From contig QCGE01000004.1 in the NCBI GenBank assembly GCA_003278195.1, forward strand, positions 1 through 64,000: DNA of 64,000 bases. Reading direction: 5' to 3'. Made by a program: the position numbers and the translations under genes. This document shows, in pieces, positions 10,841-21,484 of this stretch; the first letter of the stretch is position 1, and every line of letters starts with the position of its first letter. Below the pieces are notes generated by a model that had not been told where the DNA came from, searched no databases, and was given only the letters and a program-made list of their open reading frames with translations. This DNA comes from Prochlorococcus sp. AG-363-P08 (lineage in GTDB: Bacteria > Cyanobacteriota > Cyanobacteriia > PCC-6307 > Cyanobiaceae).

Positions 10841-12232
10841 CTACAAAAAATTGGGCAGTTCAGCAGTTCTTAACGTGATAATTGAACCTGCTTCAGCCTT
10901 GACAGCCTTAAGTGGCAAGGCTGGTCCTCTTGAATGACCCGTATTTAACTCAAGCGTGTGCTGAGAAATAGGGCTTTGAATTAAATATGGATTAGAAATT
11001 GACCAATTTCTTGCAAAATTGATTAATAAAGGATCAGCAGGAGCATATATGTAGGAAGGGTCTCTAGGAACTGCTTCTAAAGAGCTTCTTGTAGAGCACA
11101 TACGTACTGCTCTTGTAATACCCTGCAGAAACCTGCTTTTAGTTACTACTGTTGTGAGATAGGCAACAACCCTTAGACGAGGCGCATCAAATCCTTCAGA
11201 ACACATGTCGACACTTACGAGCCAATCAGAATTCCCTTTTTGAAATTGAGACAACTTTTCTGATGCATTGCTCTCCTGAGAATGAATCAAATCAACTCGA
11301 TCACCTTCTTCCTTTAGCAAATTCGATATTGAAACTGCATGATCTATATCTTTTGCGATAACAAGCCCTGCTGCATTTGAATGTTTTTTTCTGACTTTAT
11401 CCAGTTGATGTCTGGCTTTCAAAAGTAAATGAACAGCAATACTGCTGGAATCAGAAAGCCTGATAGCTTTGCGCAAATTTCTTGCTCTCCAACTTTCTCG
11501 ATTCTCTGAAGAAAGGTTAGAGATTTCATGAATTGCAGATCCAGCTTTTAAATGCATTACTGAACCATCCTGAAACCAAAATTCCAAAGGCCTAACATCG
11601 CCAACTTCTATAAGTTCCTTTGGCTCTACGCATAAATCAGGTGTTATCTGTTCCAGGGACTTACCATCTGACTGAACAACCATCTTTTTGGCTGAACAAA
11701 AGGCTAAGTTATCCGCTCTAAAAGGTGTTCCAGTAAGTCCCAACCTCAGCCTGCAATTCCTTGTCAGATCCAGAAATGTATTTCCCCATACTTGACCTTC
11801 AGGTTCGTCTGGATCCAAACCTAAATGATGAGCCTCATCAGCTATAGAAATCAAACCGTTGTCTTGATGAGAGTTGATTAGAGATTTAAGAAGATTAAAA
11901 TGTCTGGAAGCAGCTTGATAGGTAACTAACCAACCATCAGTTGACGTGGGTAATTGGTGATTCTCTTCAATAGATTCAAAGTCTAAGATATCAAGATTTA
12001 CCAGTCTAGATGTCTTTAGCCATTGACTTTTTATCGTTTTCCTATGTGTAAAAATTATACATTTACTTAGCCTACCTTCATCCTTCATTTTTCGAACACC
12101 CAAAAGAGCCCCAAGGGTTTTACCTGCTCCAGGCCCTGCATGAACAAGAACATCTATTCCTTGATCTGAACTTTGATTTAAACGCCTTCTTAGAAGCTGT
12201 ATGAGTTGTTGCTGCCATATTCGTGGCTTCAC
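10841..12232 (-). CDS. Superfamily 2 DEAH-type helicase/ATPase
   Basis: 463 residues with the SF2 core: motif I 'HAGPGAGKT' (about 31-39), DEAH-type motif II 'ADEAHHLG' (131-138), motif III-like 'LGLTGTPFRAD', and a second RecA domain ending in motif VI 'FLQGITRAVRM'. The layout resembles type III restriction/UvrB-like 'ResIII' helicases, but no nuclease or methylase partner sits beside it, so nucleic-acid repair or remodelling is only inferred. The start is GTG (12232). Confidence 0.85.
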   Translation of the reverse strand: MKPRIWQQQLIQLLRRRLNQSSDQGIDVLVHAGPGAGKTLGALLGVRKMKDEGRLSKCIIFTHRKTIKSQWLKTSRLVNLDILDFESIEENHQLPTSTDGWLVTYQAASRHFNLLKSLINSHQDNGLISIADEAHHLGLDPDEPEGQVWGNTFLDLTRNCRLRLGLTGTPFRADNLAFCSAKKMVVQSDGKSLEQITPDLCVEPKELIEVGDVRPLEFWFQDGSVMHLKAGSAIHEISNLSSENRESWRARNLRKAIRLSDSSSIAVHLLLKARHQLDKVRKKHSNAAGLVIAKDIDHAVSISNLLKEEGDRVDLIHSQESNASEKLSQFQKGNSDWLVSVDMCSEGFDAPRLRVVAYLTTVVTKSRFLQGITRAVRMCSTRSSLEAVPRDPSYIYAPADPLLINFARNWSISNPYLIQSPISQHTLELNTGHSRGPALPLKAVKAEAGSIITLRTAELPNFL

Positions 12233-12385
12233 AACTATGGAAGATTCACTACCTAAGATTTGAAAAGAAAAGTTTGAAATGAGTAGAAGTGAATTATTTA
12301 GGTCTTTCTAACCATTCTTTTTAATCTTGGCATTATTAACTTCAGGACAGGGGCATGAAAGAGATAGAAACCACGATTCCGAACT

Positions 12386-12562
12386 ATGAAAAATCCAAAT
12401 TCATTCAAAAATTCCCTTCCTCATGAAAGAGGAATTTTAGAGAGCTCATTTGTTAAGGAATGCGATATTGACCCTCTGATAATTCGTGGACGCTTACTAC
12501 TCTGTCAGGGCGACATTGAAGCCGCCCTAGCTATAGAAGAAGAAGTCTCACCAATGATATGA
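12386..12562 (+). CDS. Small ORF, 58 residues, unknown
   Basis: Not in the ORF track (under 60 residues). It reads 'MKNPNSFKNSLPHERGILES' and contains 'IIRGRLLLCQGDIEAALAI', protein-like with a helical second half. ATG start; ends 7 bp before the convergent stop of the next gene, which fits the dense packing here. Function unknown. Confidence 0.5.
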   Translation: MKNPNSFKNSLPHERGILESSFVKECDIDPLIIRGRLLLCQGDIEAALAIEEEVSPMI

Positions 12563-12569
12563 GAAAAAA

Positions 12570-13235
12570 TCAAATAGCCTCAGAGTGATTTACCAATAAA
12601 TGTTCTACCTCTTCCAAGCTTTCACTAGCGGCTGAACGAGCCAAGTCAAAATCGCCCTTGGCATCGTCCAGTAAGTTTCCTGCGACCCTATCAAGTAAAT
12701 CTTCCTTATGCTCTTCAAGCATTGCCAGGACTTCAGTTTCGACAAGTTTTTTGACCGCTATAGACCTAAGAGTGTCAGCCTCCGCCTCAGCAAATGTTCC
12801 TTGAACTAATTCTTGAATAAAGAGCCTATGTACTTCACTGCTACGTAAAAAACTTTCTGTAGCATTGATAATTCCGTCAACCAATGTTTGATCTGGCTCA
12901 GATCCTTTTTTATCTAACTTAAATTCCCAATCGAGATGCTGTCTTTGCCAGCCTGAAGAGTGAAGGCTTGGCATGACAGTTTGAGAGAAGGTATCAATTG
13001 ACATCTCATAAATTCGTTCAGCTAACCTTTCACACCATTCACGGCCGTGAACATTAAGGTTGGTCTCCATTGTTGAACGATCGACCGCATGACCACCGTG
13101 ATGGCTATGGCAGACGTCATTGGGGCATTCAATAGCTTTTAAGGCCATTTGTTCAAATAATTCCTTCTTCTTTTTATTAGCCAAAAGATTGAGCTCTGGA
13201 AACGTTCGTAAGGAAACTCGAGTAATTGGGGGCAT
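12570..13235 (-). CDS. Conserved protein of unknown function
   Basis: 221 residues, largely helical and acidic, with 'CPNDVCHSHHGGHAVDRST' near residue 37: two Cys and three His in a short span, a possible metal site (inference). The C-terminus is rich in Glu/Asp/Ala helices. Divergent from the pntAA operon with only about 40 bp between starts, so the promoters overlap. No known domain recognised. Confidence 0.75.
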   Translation of the reverse strand: MPPITRVSLRTFPELNLLANKKKKELFEQMALKAIECPNDVCHSHHGGHAVDRSTMETNLNVHGREWCERLAERIYEMSIDTFSQTVMPSLHSSGWQRQHLDWEFKLDKKGSEPDQTLVDGIINATESFLRSSEVHRLFIQELVQGTFAEAEADTLRSIAVKKLVETEVLAMLEEHKEDLLDRVAGNLLDDAKGDFDLARSAASESLEEVEHLLVNHSEAI

Positions 13236-13273
13236 GACCCCGTAATCTCGCTGTATAAACGAAATCGCTCTTG

Positions 13274-14413
13274 GTGAGAATTCTCATACCCACCGAATCC
13301 TTAACTGGGGAAACTCGAGTGGCCGCAACACCAGAAACAGTCAGTAAATTTCTAGACCTTGGTTGCTCTGTAGTAGTTGAGGAAGGAGCTGGTATCCCCT
13401 CAGGCTTTCTTGATAATGACTACAAATCTGTTGGAGCTGAGATATGTTCCAAACAAGCAATTGAGATTTGGGAAACCTCTGATCTACTACTTTGCGTCAA
13501 TTGCCCAGAAAAAAATTCAATTGAAAAGCTTTCATCTAAAGCATTGGTTGTGGGGCTACTTGATCCATACAAAAATAATGAAGCATTTGAGACATTAAAA
13601 GAAAAAAGTCAATCTGCTATAGCCCTTGAGTTATTACCAAGAATCAGTAGAGCTCAATCATCAGATGCACTTTCTTCTCAAGCAAATTTGGCTGGATACA
13701 AAGCGGTATTAGTTGCGGCATCTGCACTAGATAGATATTTACCGATGCTTATGACAGCGGCCGGTACTGTTCAGCCTGCAAAAGTAGTGGTTCTAGGGGC
13801 AGGTGTTGCGGGCCTTCAATCAGTTGCCACAGCAAAGCGATTAGGAGCTGTTGTGTTTGTAAGTGATATTCGACCAGCTGTAAAAGAACAGGTTGAATCA
13901 TTAGGAGGTCGATTCATAGATCCACCACAGATCGAAGATAAACCTTCTGAAGCTGGAGGCTATGCCAAACAGGCATCAGAATCTTTTTTAAAAGCACAAC
14001 GTCAGCAATTGTCAGATCAATTATCTGAGGCAGATATAGCTATTTGTACAGCTCAGGTACCAGGTAAAAAAGCACCGAGACTTATAACTGAGGATATGAT
14101 TCAGAGAATGAGAAGAGGGTCTGTGATTATCGACCTGGCTGTTTCTCAGGGAGGAAATTGTGCTGGAACCCTCCCAGGAAAGACAATTGAGATGAATGGG
14201 GTAAAACTCATTGGGGCTTCAAATCTCCCTTGCACCGTTCCTAACCATGCAAGTACCCTCTACGCGAGAAACCTCTACTCACTAATTGAACCCTTGATAG
14301 ATAAAGGAAAAATCAACCTTAACTTGGAAGATGAACTAATTTCTGGTTCACTTTTAATACATCAAGGCAAAATTCGTTTTCCTCAGTTTTTTGAACAAGG
14401 AGGCTCTAATTAA
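13274..14413 (+). CDS. pntAA: NAD(P) transhydrogenase subunit alpha part 1
   Basis: NAD(H)-binding domain I of proton-translocating transhydrogenase, which moves hydride between NADH and NADP+ using the proton gradient. 'RILIPTESLTGETRVAATPE' is the AlaDH/PNT N-terminal signature; 'VVVLGAGVAGLQSVATAKRL' is the NAD-binding loop; 'RRGSVIIDLAVSQGGNC' is also conserved. The track's TTG at 13271 is followed at once by GTG (13274), which I prefer. The 1-base overlap with pntAB marks an operon. Split alpha subunits are usual in cyanobacteria. Confidence 0.93.
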   Translation: MRILIPTESLTGETRVAATPETVSKFLDLGCSVVVEEGAGIPSGFLDNDYKSVGAEICSKQAIEIWETSDLLLCVNCPEKNSIEKLSSKALVVGLLDPYKNNEAFETLKEKSQSAIALELLPRISRAQSSDALSSQANLAGYKAVLVAASALDRYLPMLMTAAGTVQPAKVVVLGAGVAGLQSVATAKRLGAVVFVSDIRPAVKEQVESLGGRFIDPPQIEDKPSEAGGYAKQASESFLKAQRQQLSDQLSEADIAICTAQVPGKKAPRLITEDMIQRMRRGSVIIDLAVSQGGNCAGTLPGKTIEMNGVKLIGASNLPCTVPNHASTLYARNLYSLIEPLIDKGKINLNLEDELISGSLLIHQGKIRFPQFFEQGGSN

Positions 14414-14718
14414 TGTCCTTTATCACTGAGGCACTCTGGGTGCTACTACTAGGAAGCCTTTTAGGTCTTGAGTTAATAGGGAAAGTCCCTCCAACCCTAC
14501 ATACCCCATTAATGAGTGGTGCCAATGCAATATCAGGGATAACTGTTCTAGCTGCATTGACACTTTTAATAAAAGCTGGTGACCAAGGCCCGCTTCTTTT
14601 AATAGGTTCCTGTGCTTTAGGGTTTGCACTTTTCAACGTTATTGGAGGTTTCCTTGTAACTGATCGAATGCTTGCAATGTTCAGTCGCAAGAAAAACAAA
14701 AATGGAGGAAGGGGCTGA
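14413..14718 (+). CDS. pntAB: NAD(P) transhydrogenase subunit alpha part 2
   Basis: 101-residue membrane part of the split alpha subunit. 'TLHTPLMSGANAISGITVLA' is the conserved membrane motif and three to four hydrophobic helices follow ('GPLLLIGSCALGFALFNVIG'). It overlaps pntAA and pntB by one base each (TAATG/TGATG), which implies coupled translation of the three subunits. Confidence 0.94.
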   Translation: MSFITEALWVLLLGSLLGLELIGKVPPTLHTPLMSGANAISGITVLAALTLLIKAGDQGPLLLIGSCALGFALFNVIGGFLVTDRMLAMFSRKKNKNGGRG

Positions 14719-16154
14719 TGTTAAATCCAGAAATCATTAAGTACTTAATAGATTTAACCGCTGTCCTACTACTGTCATTAGGGATAAAAGGACTGTCAAA
14801 GGTAAGAACTGCAAGGCAAGCAAATAAATTAGCCGGTATTGCTATAGCATTAGCAGTAGTTGGTTTATTTATTGATTCATATTTATCGTCTGATATATCA
14901 ATAAAATCATTAATTTGGATAATATCTGGGGCAACAATAGGAGGATTTCTCGGAATTCTTACAGCAAAGAAAGTTCCAATGACAGCAATGCCTGAAACAG
15001 TTGCATTGTTTAATGGCTGTGGTGGCATGTCATCACTATTAGTAGCATTAGGAGTATCAATTTATCCTATAAGTTCTAATGGAGTTTCAATAACAAATGG
15101 TTTAGTAGAAACAATCTCTATAGTGATCTCGATTTTTGTTGGAGCAATAACTTTTAGTGGTTCCATTATTGCAATGGCAAAGCTTCAGGGTTGGCTTTCA
15201 ACCCCAAATTGGACACAAAGTAAATTTAGACATTTAGTAAATATCTCCATAGTAATAACTTGTTTAGTAGCGTCATTGTCATTATTAACTCAAAATAATG
15301 GGCTATTTTTACTTGTAATAGCTGCCTTTTTACTGGGAATAGGTGTTACGTTACCTATAGGTGGGGCTGACATGCCAGTTGTAATATCGTTGCTAAATAG
15401 TTATTCAGGAGTAGCAGCAGCAGCAGCAGGATTTGTAGTAGGTAGTCAACTTTTAATAGTTGGCGGTGCGATGGTAGGTGCAGCTGGTCTAATCCTTACA
15501 CAAGTTATGTGTAAAGGGATGAATAGATCATTAGTTTCAGTCCTATTTGGAGGAATGATTAGCTCAAGTAGTAACAGCAAAGGTGCCGTTAAAAGTGAAT
15601 ATACGAATATAACTAGCTGTAGTGTTGAAGAATGTGCTCTGACGATTGAAGCGGCAGAAAGGGTTGTAATTGTCCCTGGTTATGGTCTTGCAGTTGCTCA
15701 AGCGCAACATACGCTAAGAGAGGTAACAAGAGCCATGGAATCAAGTGGAATAAATGTTTCCTATGCAATTCATCCTGTTGCTGGACGGATGCCAGGTCAT
15801 ATGAATGTTCTTCTAGCCGAAGCAGATATTCCTTATGAACAGCTTAAAGAAATGGATGTTATAAACCCTGATTTTCCAGCTACGGATGTAGTTTTAGTAC
15901 TTGGAGCTAATGACGTAGTGAACCCACAAGCTAAGAATGATGTTGATTCACCTTTATATGGAATGCCAGTACTTGATGTATATGAAGCAAGAACTGTGTT
16001 TGTGATCAAAAGAGGTATGAGCGCTGGTTATTCAGGAATTAAGAATGACCTATTTGATCTGCCAAATACATCCATGGTCTTCGGAGATGCCAAGAAAGTT
16101 CTAGGAGATCTGCTTGTAGAGCTTAAGGAACTAGGCGTTGGAAGAAAAAGCTAA
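14718..16154 (+). CDS. pntB: NAD(P) transhydrogenase subunit beta
   Basis: 478 residues: an N-terminal block of about eight membrane helices, then the NADP(H)-binding domain III with 'VIVPGYGLAVAQAQHTLREV', 'SYAIHPVAGRMPGHMNVLLA' and 'VVLVLGANDVVNP'. It completes the proton-pumping transhydrogenase with pntAA and pntAB. The last 17 bp overlap the start of the next hydrolase gene. Confidence 0.95.
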   Translation: MLNPEIIKYLIDLTAVLLLSLGIKGLSKVRTARQANKLAGIAIALAVVGLFIDSYLSSDISIKSLIWIISGATIGGFLGILTAKKVPMTAMPETVALFNGCGGMSSLLVALGVSIYPISSNGVSITNGLVETISIVISIFVGAITFSGSIIAMAKLQGWLSTPNWTQSKFRHLVNISIVITCLVASLSLLTQNNGLFLLVIAAFLLGIGVTLPIGGADMPVVISLLNSYSGVAAAAAGFVVGSQLLIVGGAMVGAAGLILTQVMCKGMNRSLVSVLFGGMISSSSNSKGAVKSEYTNITSCSVEECALTIEAAERVVIVPGYGLAVAQAQHTLREVTRAMESSGINVSYAIHPVAGRMPGHMNVLLAEADIPYEQLKEMDVINPDFPATDVVLVLGANDVVNPQAKNDVDSPLYGMPVLDVYEARTVFVIKRGMSAGYSGIKNDLFDLPNTSMVFGDAKKVLGDLLVELKELGVGRKS

Positions 16155-17259
16155 AAAGAAAACCAATAAATTCCTTAAACAATCTGGAATTAAACCATTT
16201 AAGGAAAGACTTCCTTGGCTTGGAGGTGATTTACAAACGCTTAGAGATACCTTTATAGAAGAAAAACTTCCTAACGATAATGGAACAAAGATTTATATAC
16301 CAATACCATCATTAAATACTGGTTACTGCCAAAAAGGAATATTAGTTGGTTTACTAGATCTACCTAGAAATAAAGATACATTAAATGGTCTAGTTTTAAT
16401 GCTTCATGGTTTAGGTGGTTCTAGTCAAAGACAAGGATTAAGAAGGATGGGTGATGTTGTATTAAATGCAAATTTTGCAGTCTTAAGATTAAACTTGAGA
16501 GGTGCAGGAATAGGGAGGAGTTATGCTCCAGGCACGTACTGTGCTAGCTGCAATAACGATGTAATTCCTGCAATAATATACGCAAGAAAAATATGTGATT
16601 TGCTAAAGTCTAATTACAATTATAAAGGCAAAATACCTCTATATGGGGTTGGTATATCTCTTGGAGGCACAATTCTTTTAAATGCTTGCCTTGAAAGAAA
16701 TCCAACAAAGACAGAAGAACAACTTTTAGATGGGTTGGTTTGCACAAGTAGTCCTCTTGATCTTGATGAATGCAGTAGAAGTATAGAAAGACCTAGGAAT
16801 AAAATATATCAGAATTGGATTGTAAATAGACTAATCAATCAAACCCTTGAGGACCCATTTATATCTTGTCAAATGGATAGAAATAAAGTAAAGAATGACT
16901 TATATATAAGAGGAAAAAATCCATCAATTAGATTATTTGATAAATTAATAACTGCTCCGAGGTGGGGATATAGCACTGTGGAAGAATATTATAAAAATAG
17001 TTCCCCAATTGAAAAAATCATAAAAAATAATAATTCATTACCACCTACTCTAATGCTACAAGCTGAAGATGATCCATGGGTTCCTATAGATGCATTAGTC
17101 AAACTAGAGGAATTAATCAATAACAAGAGTGAATCAAAGCTAACTATAATTAGAACTAAAAAAGGTGGGCATAATGGTTTTCATTCCTTAGATGGATGCT
17201 GGGGAGATAAACTGGTAAAATATTGGCTTTTAAGCAATCAAAAAAGTAGTAAGAACTAA
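16138..17259 (+). CDS. YheT-type alpha/beta hydrolase
   Basis: 373 residues. 'ERLPWLGGDLQTLRDTF' is the family N-terminal signature; 'LMLHGLGGSS' forms the oxyanion loop, 'GVGISLGGTILLNA' the Ser elbow, 'AEDDPWVP' the Asp and 'GGHNGFHS' the His. The substrate is unknown. The only start upstream of the conserved N-terminus is TTG at 16138, with AAGGA 8 nt upstream inside pntB; the 17-bp overlap suggests it is the last gene of the pnt operon. Confidence 0.85.
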   Translation: MEEKAKKKTNKFLKQSGIKPFKERLPWLGGDLQTLRDTFIEEKLPNDNGTKIYIPIPSLNTGYCQKGILVGLLDLPRNKDTLNGLVLMLHGLGGSSQRQGLRRMGDVVLNANFAVLRLNLRGAGIGRSYAPGTYCASCNNDVIPAIIYARKICDLLKSNYNYKGKIPLYGVGISLGGTILLNACLERNPTKTEEQLLDGLVCTSSPLDLDECSRSIERPRNKIYQNWIVNRLINQTLEDPFISCQMDRNKVKNDLYIRGKNPSIRLFDKLITAPRWGYSTVEEYYKNSSPIEKIIKNNNSLPPTLMLQAEDDPWVPIDALVKLEELINNKSESKLTIIRTKKGGHNGFHSLDGCWGDKLVKYWLLSNQKSSKN

Positions 17260-17283
17260 ATATAGAAAATAACAAGCAATTAA

Positions 17284-18507
17284 TCAAAGGCCTTTCTTGA
17301 TTTTATCCTGAACAGCTAATCTGGCCCATTTGTCTACCTCTAATACGTCAGAGAGAGATGGACTCTTGATAAGATTATTTCGATGAAGGTCACATACAAA
17401 CTCTATGAGTTTAGGTATTTCCAAGAAATGTATTTTCTCTTCTAGAAATTGAGCGACTGCTTCTTCATTTGAAGCATTCAAAACTGCGGGCATTGTTCCT
17501 CCAGCTTTACCAGCTGCAAAAGCTAGTTCCATACAAGGGTATTTATCAGTATCTGGACTATTAAATGTCAACTTACTGATCTCTGGGAGATTTAATTTTC
17601 TCCAAGGTGTTTCAATCCTACTAGGCCAACTTAGACAATAAAGAATAGGAAGCTTCATGTCTGGCCAACCTAATTGGGCTAATACGGATGAATCATTAAG
17701 CTCAATCATTGAATGAATAATACTTTGAGGGTGAATTACAATATCTATTTGGTCATAATCAATTCCAAACAAATAATGAGCCTCAATAACTTCAAGACCT
17801 TTGTTCATAAGCGTTGCTGAATCTACAGTTATTTTTCTACCCATACTCCAATTTGGATGACTGGTTGCATCAGCGACAGTTGCTTTAGAGAGATCTTCAG
17901 CTGCCCAGTCCCTAAAGGCACCGCCAGATGCAGTAAGAATGATTCCGGTCAGTCCTGGCGTAGGTATTCCTGTTGACAACCGAGCATTTTCTGCCCAAGG
18001 GGTTCCCTGCAAGCATTGAAAAATTGCCGAATGCTCTGAGTCGGCTGGCAAAAGACGGCTCCCACTTTTCTTTAATTCAGGCAGCACAACAGGTCCAGCG
18101 GCAATAAGTGTTTCCTTATTAGCTAGAGCAATATCCTTGCCAGCGCGAATAGCCGAAAGCGTGGGGAGAAGCCCCGCACAACCAACGATTCCAGTTACAA
18201 CAAGATCCGCGTGATCCCAACCCGCAATAATATCTAACCCCTCTGCCCCACCAAACACCTCTGGAGGATTAAAAAGAGTTCCGTTTTTGCTCACAGTATC
18301 TAAACGTTCTTTTAGCTGAGGCAAAAGATTTTTATCAGCCAGAGCCACTGCTTCAGGCTGATGATTCTTAATTTGATCTAGGAAAAGATCAAGATTTTTT
18401 CCTGCACTAAGTGCAACCACCCTGAACTGTTCTGGAAATTCAGAGACAATCTCAAGGGTTTGTGTACCAATGGAGCCTGTCGAGCCCAAAATGCTTATAG
18501 CTTTCAA
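17284..18507 (-). CDS. dxr: 1-deoxy-D-xylulose 5-phosphate reductoisomerase
   Basis: Second step of the MEP isoprenoid pathway, making 2-C-methylerythritol 4-phosphate with NADPH. '[19 protein letters not shown]' is the NADPH loop, '[10 protein letters not shown]' the substrate loop, and '[17 protein letters not shown]' the metal and substrate site. 407 residues is normal. The start appears to be TTG (18507): an in-frame stop lies a short way upstream and no ATG exists. It feeds carotenoid, phytol and quinone synthesis. Confidence 0.96.
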   Translation of the reverse strand: MKAISILGSTGSIGTQTLEIVSEFPEQFRVVALSAGKNLDLFLDQIKNHQPEAVALADKNLLPQLKERLDTVSKNGTLFNPPEVFGGAEGLDIIAGWDHADLVVTGIVGCAGLLPTLSAIRAGKDIALANKETLIAAGPVVLPELKKSGSRLLPADSEHSAIFQCLQGTPWAENARLSTGIPTPGLTGIILTASGGAFRDWAAEDLSKATVADATSHPNWSMGRKITVDSATLMNKGLEVIEAHYLFGIDYDQIDIVIHPQSIIHSMIELNDSSVLAQLGWPDMKLPILYCLSWPSRIETPWRKLNLPEISKLTFNSPDTDKYPCMELAFAAGKAGGTMPAVLNASNEEAVAQFLEEKIHFLEIPKLIEFVCDLHRNNLIKSPSLSDVLEVDKWARLAVQDKIKKGL

Positions 18508-18600
18508 ACCGTTTAAGCAGATAACACTAGTCTCACATCACACGGTTAATCTCTAAAGAACTACTCCAAAAAATTTTTGGAGGCAACGAAGAGGTACTTA

Positions 18601-19926
18601 ATGGTCAGACAAGAAAAATGGCGATCCGGAATAGGGTTCATACTTGCTGCTGCTGGTAGCGCTGTAGGTCTAGGGAATTTATGGGGGTTCGCCTATAGAG
18701 CCTCTCAGGGTGGTGGAGCAGCTTTTTTAGTTCTTTACGTTCTAATAGTTCTTTTCGTTTGCTTACCAGTCTTGGTGGCGGAAATGGTTCTTGGGCGAAC
18801 AACAGGTAAAAGCCCATTACTAGCTCCTTCTGTTCTCGGGGGAAATAAATGGAAGCTCATGGGGATTCTTTTTGTAGTTGCTTCATGTGGAATTCTTGCC
18901 TTCTATGCAGTTTTAATGGGCTGGACAGCGCACACACTTATACATGCAATCGTTTATGGATTACCTAATGATATGAATGAAGCTAAGGAATTTTTCGGTG
19001 ATGTAAGTACCGGAAAAAGTGTTCTGATAGGACAATTTCTTAGTCTTGTTCTTACTGGGGCAGTAGTAAAAGCAGGTATAAGGGGTGGAATAGAAAAGCT
19101 AACCAAGTGGTGTATGCCCATACTTTTTATTTTATTAATAATTCTTGGAGCTTGGGCTGCGACTCTTCCGGGTGCGTCGGATGGATATCAAACATTCTTG
19201 TTCAGATGGGAATCAAGTGACCTATTCAATCCAACAACAATAAGGAATGCTTTTACTCAAGCATTCTTCTCAATAGGTACAGGTATTGGCTGCATTCTTG
19301 CATATTCTGCTTATTTAAGTACTAAAAATAAGTTACCTAGAGAAGCTCTTGCTGTAGTTGGATTAGACACCGCGGTTGGGATACTAGCAGGAATGATTAC
19401 ATTCCCTGTAGTAATGAGTTTTGGTTTAAAGGATGTAATTTCAGAATCGACAGTAGGGACACTTTTTATATCATTACCAACAGGACTTTCCTCTTTAGGA
19501 TTAAGTGGAAGAATAGTAGCAATTCTATTTTTCTCTTTAGCATATATCGCTGCGATAACATCTTCAGTCTCATTATTAGAAGTACCTGTAGCTTCATTAA
19601 TCGATAAAAATAATATGAATAGAGACAGAGCTGTTTATTTATCGGTAGGATTAATATTTATTCTCGGAATACCTGCTGCTATTAATCTAAATATTCTAAG
19701 TAGAATGGATGCAATCTTTGGAGGAATTTTATTAATTTTTGGAGGATTACTTATATCAATCTTAGTAGGTTGGTACTCAAGAAAACGTTTTGAAAATGAC
19801 CTTTCAACATCCAACACTCCGAACTCTATTACTAAATGCATAACCTTAATGCTTAGATGGGTATCACCAACTGTTATTTTCTTTGGACTGATTGTTAGTT
19901 TATATGATCTGATAGGAAGCTGGTGA
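18601..19926 (+). CDS. Sodium:neurotransmitter symporter (NSS) family transporter
   Basis: LeuT-fold Na+-coupled uptake carrier. 'IGFILAAAGSAVGLGNLWGF' is the diagnostic first helix with Na+-site residues, followed by 'YRASQGGGAAFLVLYVLIV'. About 11-12 membrane helices. The track starts at TTG 18577; the ATG at 18601 is better because GAGG lies 9 nt upstream and the product starts 'MVRQEKWRSG'. That leaves 441 residues, usual for bacterial members. The substrate (amino acid or similar) cannot be told. Confidence 0.92.
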   Translation: MVRQEKWRSGIGFILAAAGSAVGLGNLWGFAYRASQGGGAAFLVLYVLIVLFVCLPVLVAEMVLGRTTGKSPLLAPSVLGGNKWKLMGILFVVASCGILAFYAVLMGWTAHTLIHAIVYGLPNDMNEAKEFFGDVSTGKSVLIGQFLSLVLTGAVVKAGIRGGIEKLTKWCMPILFILLIILGAWAATLPGASDGYQTFLFRWESSDLFNPTTIRNAFTQAFFSIGTGIGCILAYSAYLSTKNKLPREALAVVGLDTAVGILAGMITFPVVMSFGLKDVISESTVGTLFISLPTGLSSLGLSGRIVAILFFSLAYIAAITSSVSLLEVPVASLIDKNNMNRDRAVYLSVGLIFILGIPAAINLNILSRMDAIFGGILLIFGGLLISILVGWYSRKRFENDLSTSNTPNSITKCITLMLRWVSPTVIFFGLIVSLYDLIGSW

Positions 19927-19953
19927 AGGCAGGATGCATTTTCTTTCTTATAG

Positions 19954-21474
19954 TTAACTTCTAGGTTCATATCGCCAATGCGTAATTCCGTCTTTCTTAT
20001 CTAATAGTTCAATGTCATGAGTCTTTAGAAAATCCCTAATTTTGTCTGCTTTCTGGAAGTCCTTATTATTCTTAGCGACTTTACGTTCAAGGATAGCTTT
20101 CTCAATTTGCTCTTCTTTTAATGAGTTTGCCATTAAAGGTGTGGAAGTAGCATCATCTTCGTTATACAAGCCAATAGAGGATGCTAATTCAACGAGTAAG
20201 TTCCATCTTGAAAATAATGAAAAGTTCTCTAACTTATTTAAATCTAATTGTTCATTTAATTCTAGTTTCTTGGCTAAAGATCTTAGTGGTTTAGATAATT
20301 CGAAAAGTACTGATAATGCTCCCGAGGTATTCAAATCATCGTTCATTGAGTTTACAAAGCGACTCTTAGAATTCTTTAATTTATCTTCTAATTCATCTTG
20401 AACAAAATTCATTTTATTCCATTCAAGTAATTTACTATAAATGTTCCCAAAGTTTAGAGCAGAGTTTAACCCCTTCCAGCCAGTTGATGTTGCTAGTAAA
20501 GATTCATCAGTAAAGTCAAGTGGCTTTCTATAATGAGCCTGTAATACAAACATGCGTAAAGTCATTGGAGAAACACCAGATTCTAATAATGAACGAATAG
20601 TTTTGAAATTTCCTATGGACTTACTCATCTTTTGACCTTTGACATTAACCATTCCATTATGCAACCAAAAATGAGCCAGTTCCTTATCATTAGCTGCTTC
20701 TGATTGAGCTATTTCATTTTCATGATGAGGAAATACCAAATCAGAACCTCCTAAATGAATATCTATAGTTTCTCCAAGTTCCTCCCTAACCATCGCAGAG
20801 CATTCAATATGCCAACCAGGACGTCCAGGACCCCAAGAAGAGGGGAATGAGGCCTCTCCTGGTTTTGCACTTTTCCAAAGCGCAAAATCAAGGACATTTC
20901 TTTTTCGTTCTTCCTCGTGTTTCTCAATACGACCATCTGCATTTTTCTGTTGAGTAGTTAAGTCTCGGCCACTTAGTTTTCCGTATTCTGAACATGATGA
21001 AATAGAAAAATACACATCTCCGTGAGATTCATAAGCCACTCCTTTATCTTGCAACTCACTAATAAGATCTCTTATAGAGTCTAAACATTTAGTTGCTCGT
21101 GGCATACTGTCAGGCCGTAATATCCCGAGGGCATCCATATCCTTATGAAAAGCAGCAATATTTTTAGAACTAACTTCTTGCATTGTTGACCCTTCTTTGA
21201 ATGCTTTATTTAATATCTTGTCATCTATATCTGTAAAATTTTGAACAAACCTCACTTCATAACCTAGCCATAATAAATAACGTCTAAGGACATCCCAAAC
21301 AATGTAACTACGAGCATGCCCTAAATGACAGAGATCATAAACTGTCACTCCGCAACAATAGATACTTATTTTGCCAGGAATAATTGGTACAAAGATCTCT
21401 TTTTTACGAGTTAGGGTATTTGTAAAAGATAAAGGAATAAGTTTTGAATTTGTATTGAGTGGGGTTTCCTTCAT
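19954..21474 (-). CDS. cysS: Cysteinyl-tRNA synthetase
   Basis: Class I aminoacyl-tRNA synthetase. HIGH motif as '[13 protein letters not shown]', KMSKS motif as '[14 protein letters not shown]', and the Zn-site block 'WHIECSAM...[11 protein letters not shown]'. 506 residues is slightly longer than E. coli because of the N-terminal extension and C-terminal linker. It lies 10 bp after polA on the same strand and is likely cotranscribed with it. Confidence 0.97.
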   Translation of the reverse strand: MKETPLNTNSKLIPLSFTNTLTRKKEIFVPIIPGKISIYCCGVTVYDLCHLGHARSYIVWDVLRRYLLWLGYEVRFVQNFTDIDDKILNKAFKEGSTMQEVSSKNIAAFHKDMDALGILRPDSMPRATKCLDSIRDLISELQDKGVAYESHGDVYFSISSCSEYGKLSGRDLTTQQKNADGRIEKHEEERKRNVLDFALWKSAKPGEASFPSSWGPGRPGWHIECSAMVREELGETIDIHLGGSDLVFPHHENEIAQSEAANDKELAHFWLHNGMVNVKGQKMSKSIGNFKTIRSLLESGVSPMTLRMFVLQAHYRKPLDFTDESLLATSTGWKGLNSALNFGNIYSKLLEWNKMNFVQDELEDKLKNSKSRFVNSMNDDLNTSGALSVLFELSKPLRSLAKKLELNEQLDLNKLENFSLFSRWNLLVELASSIGLYNEDDATSTPLMANSLKEEQIEKAILERKVAKNNKDFQKADKIRDFLKTHDIELLDKKDGITHWRYEPRS

Positions 21475-21484
21475 TTAATTCTTT

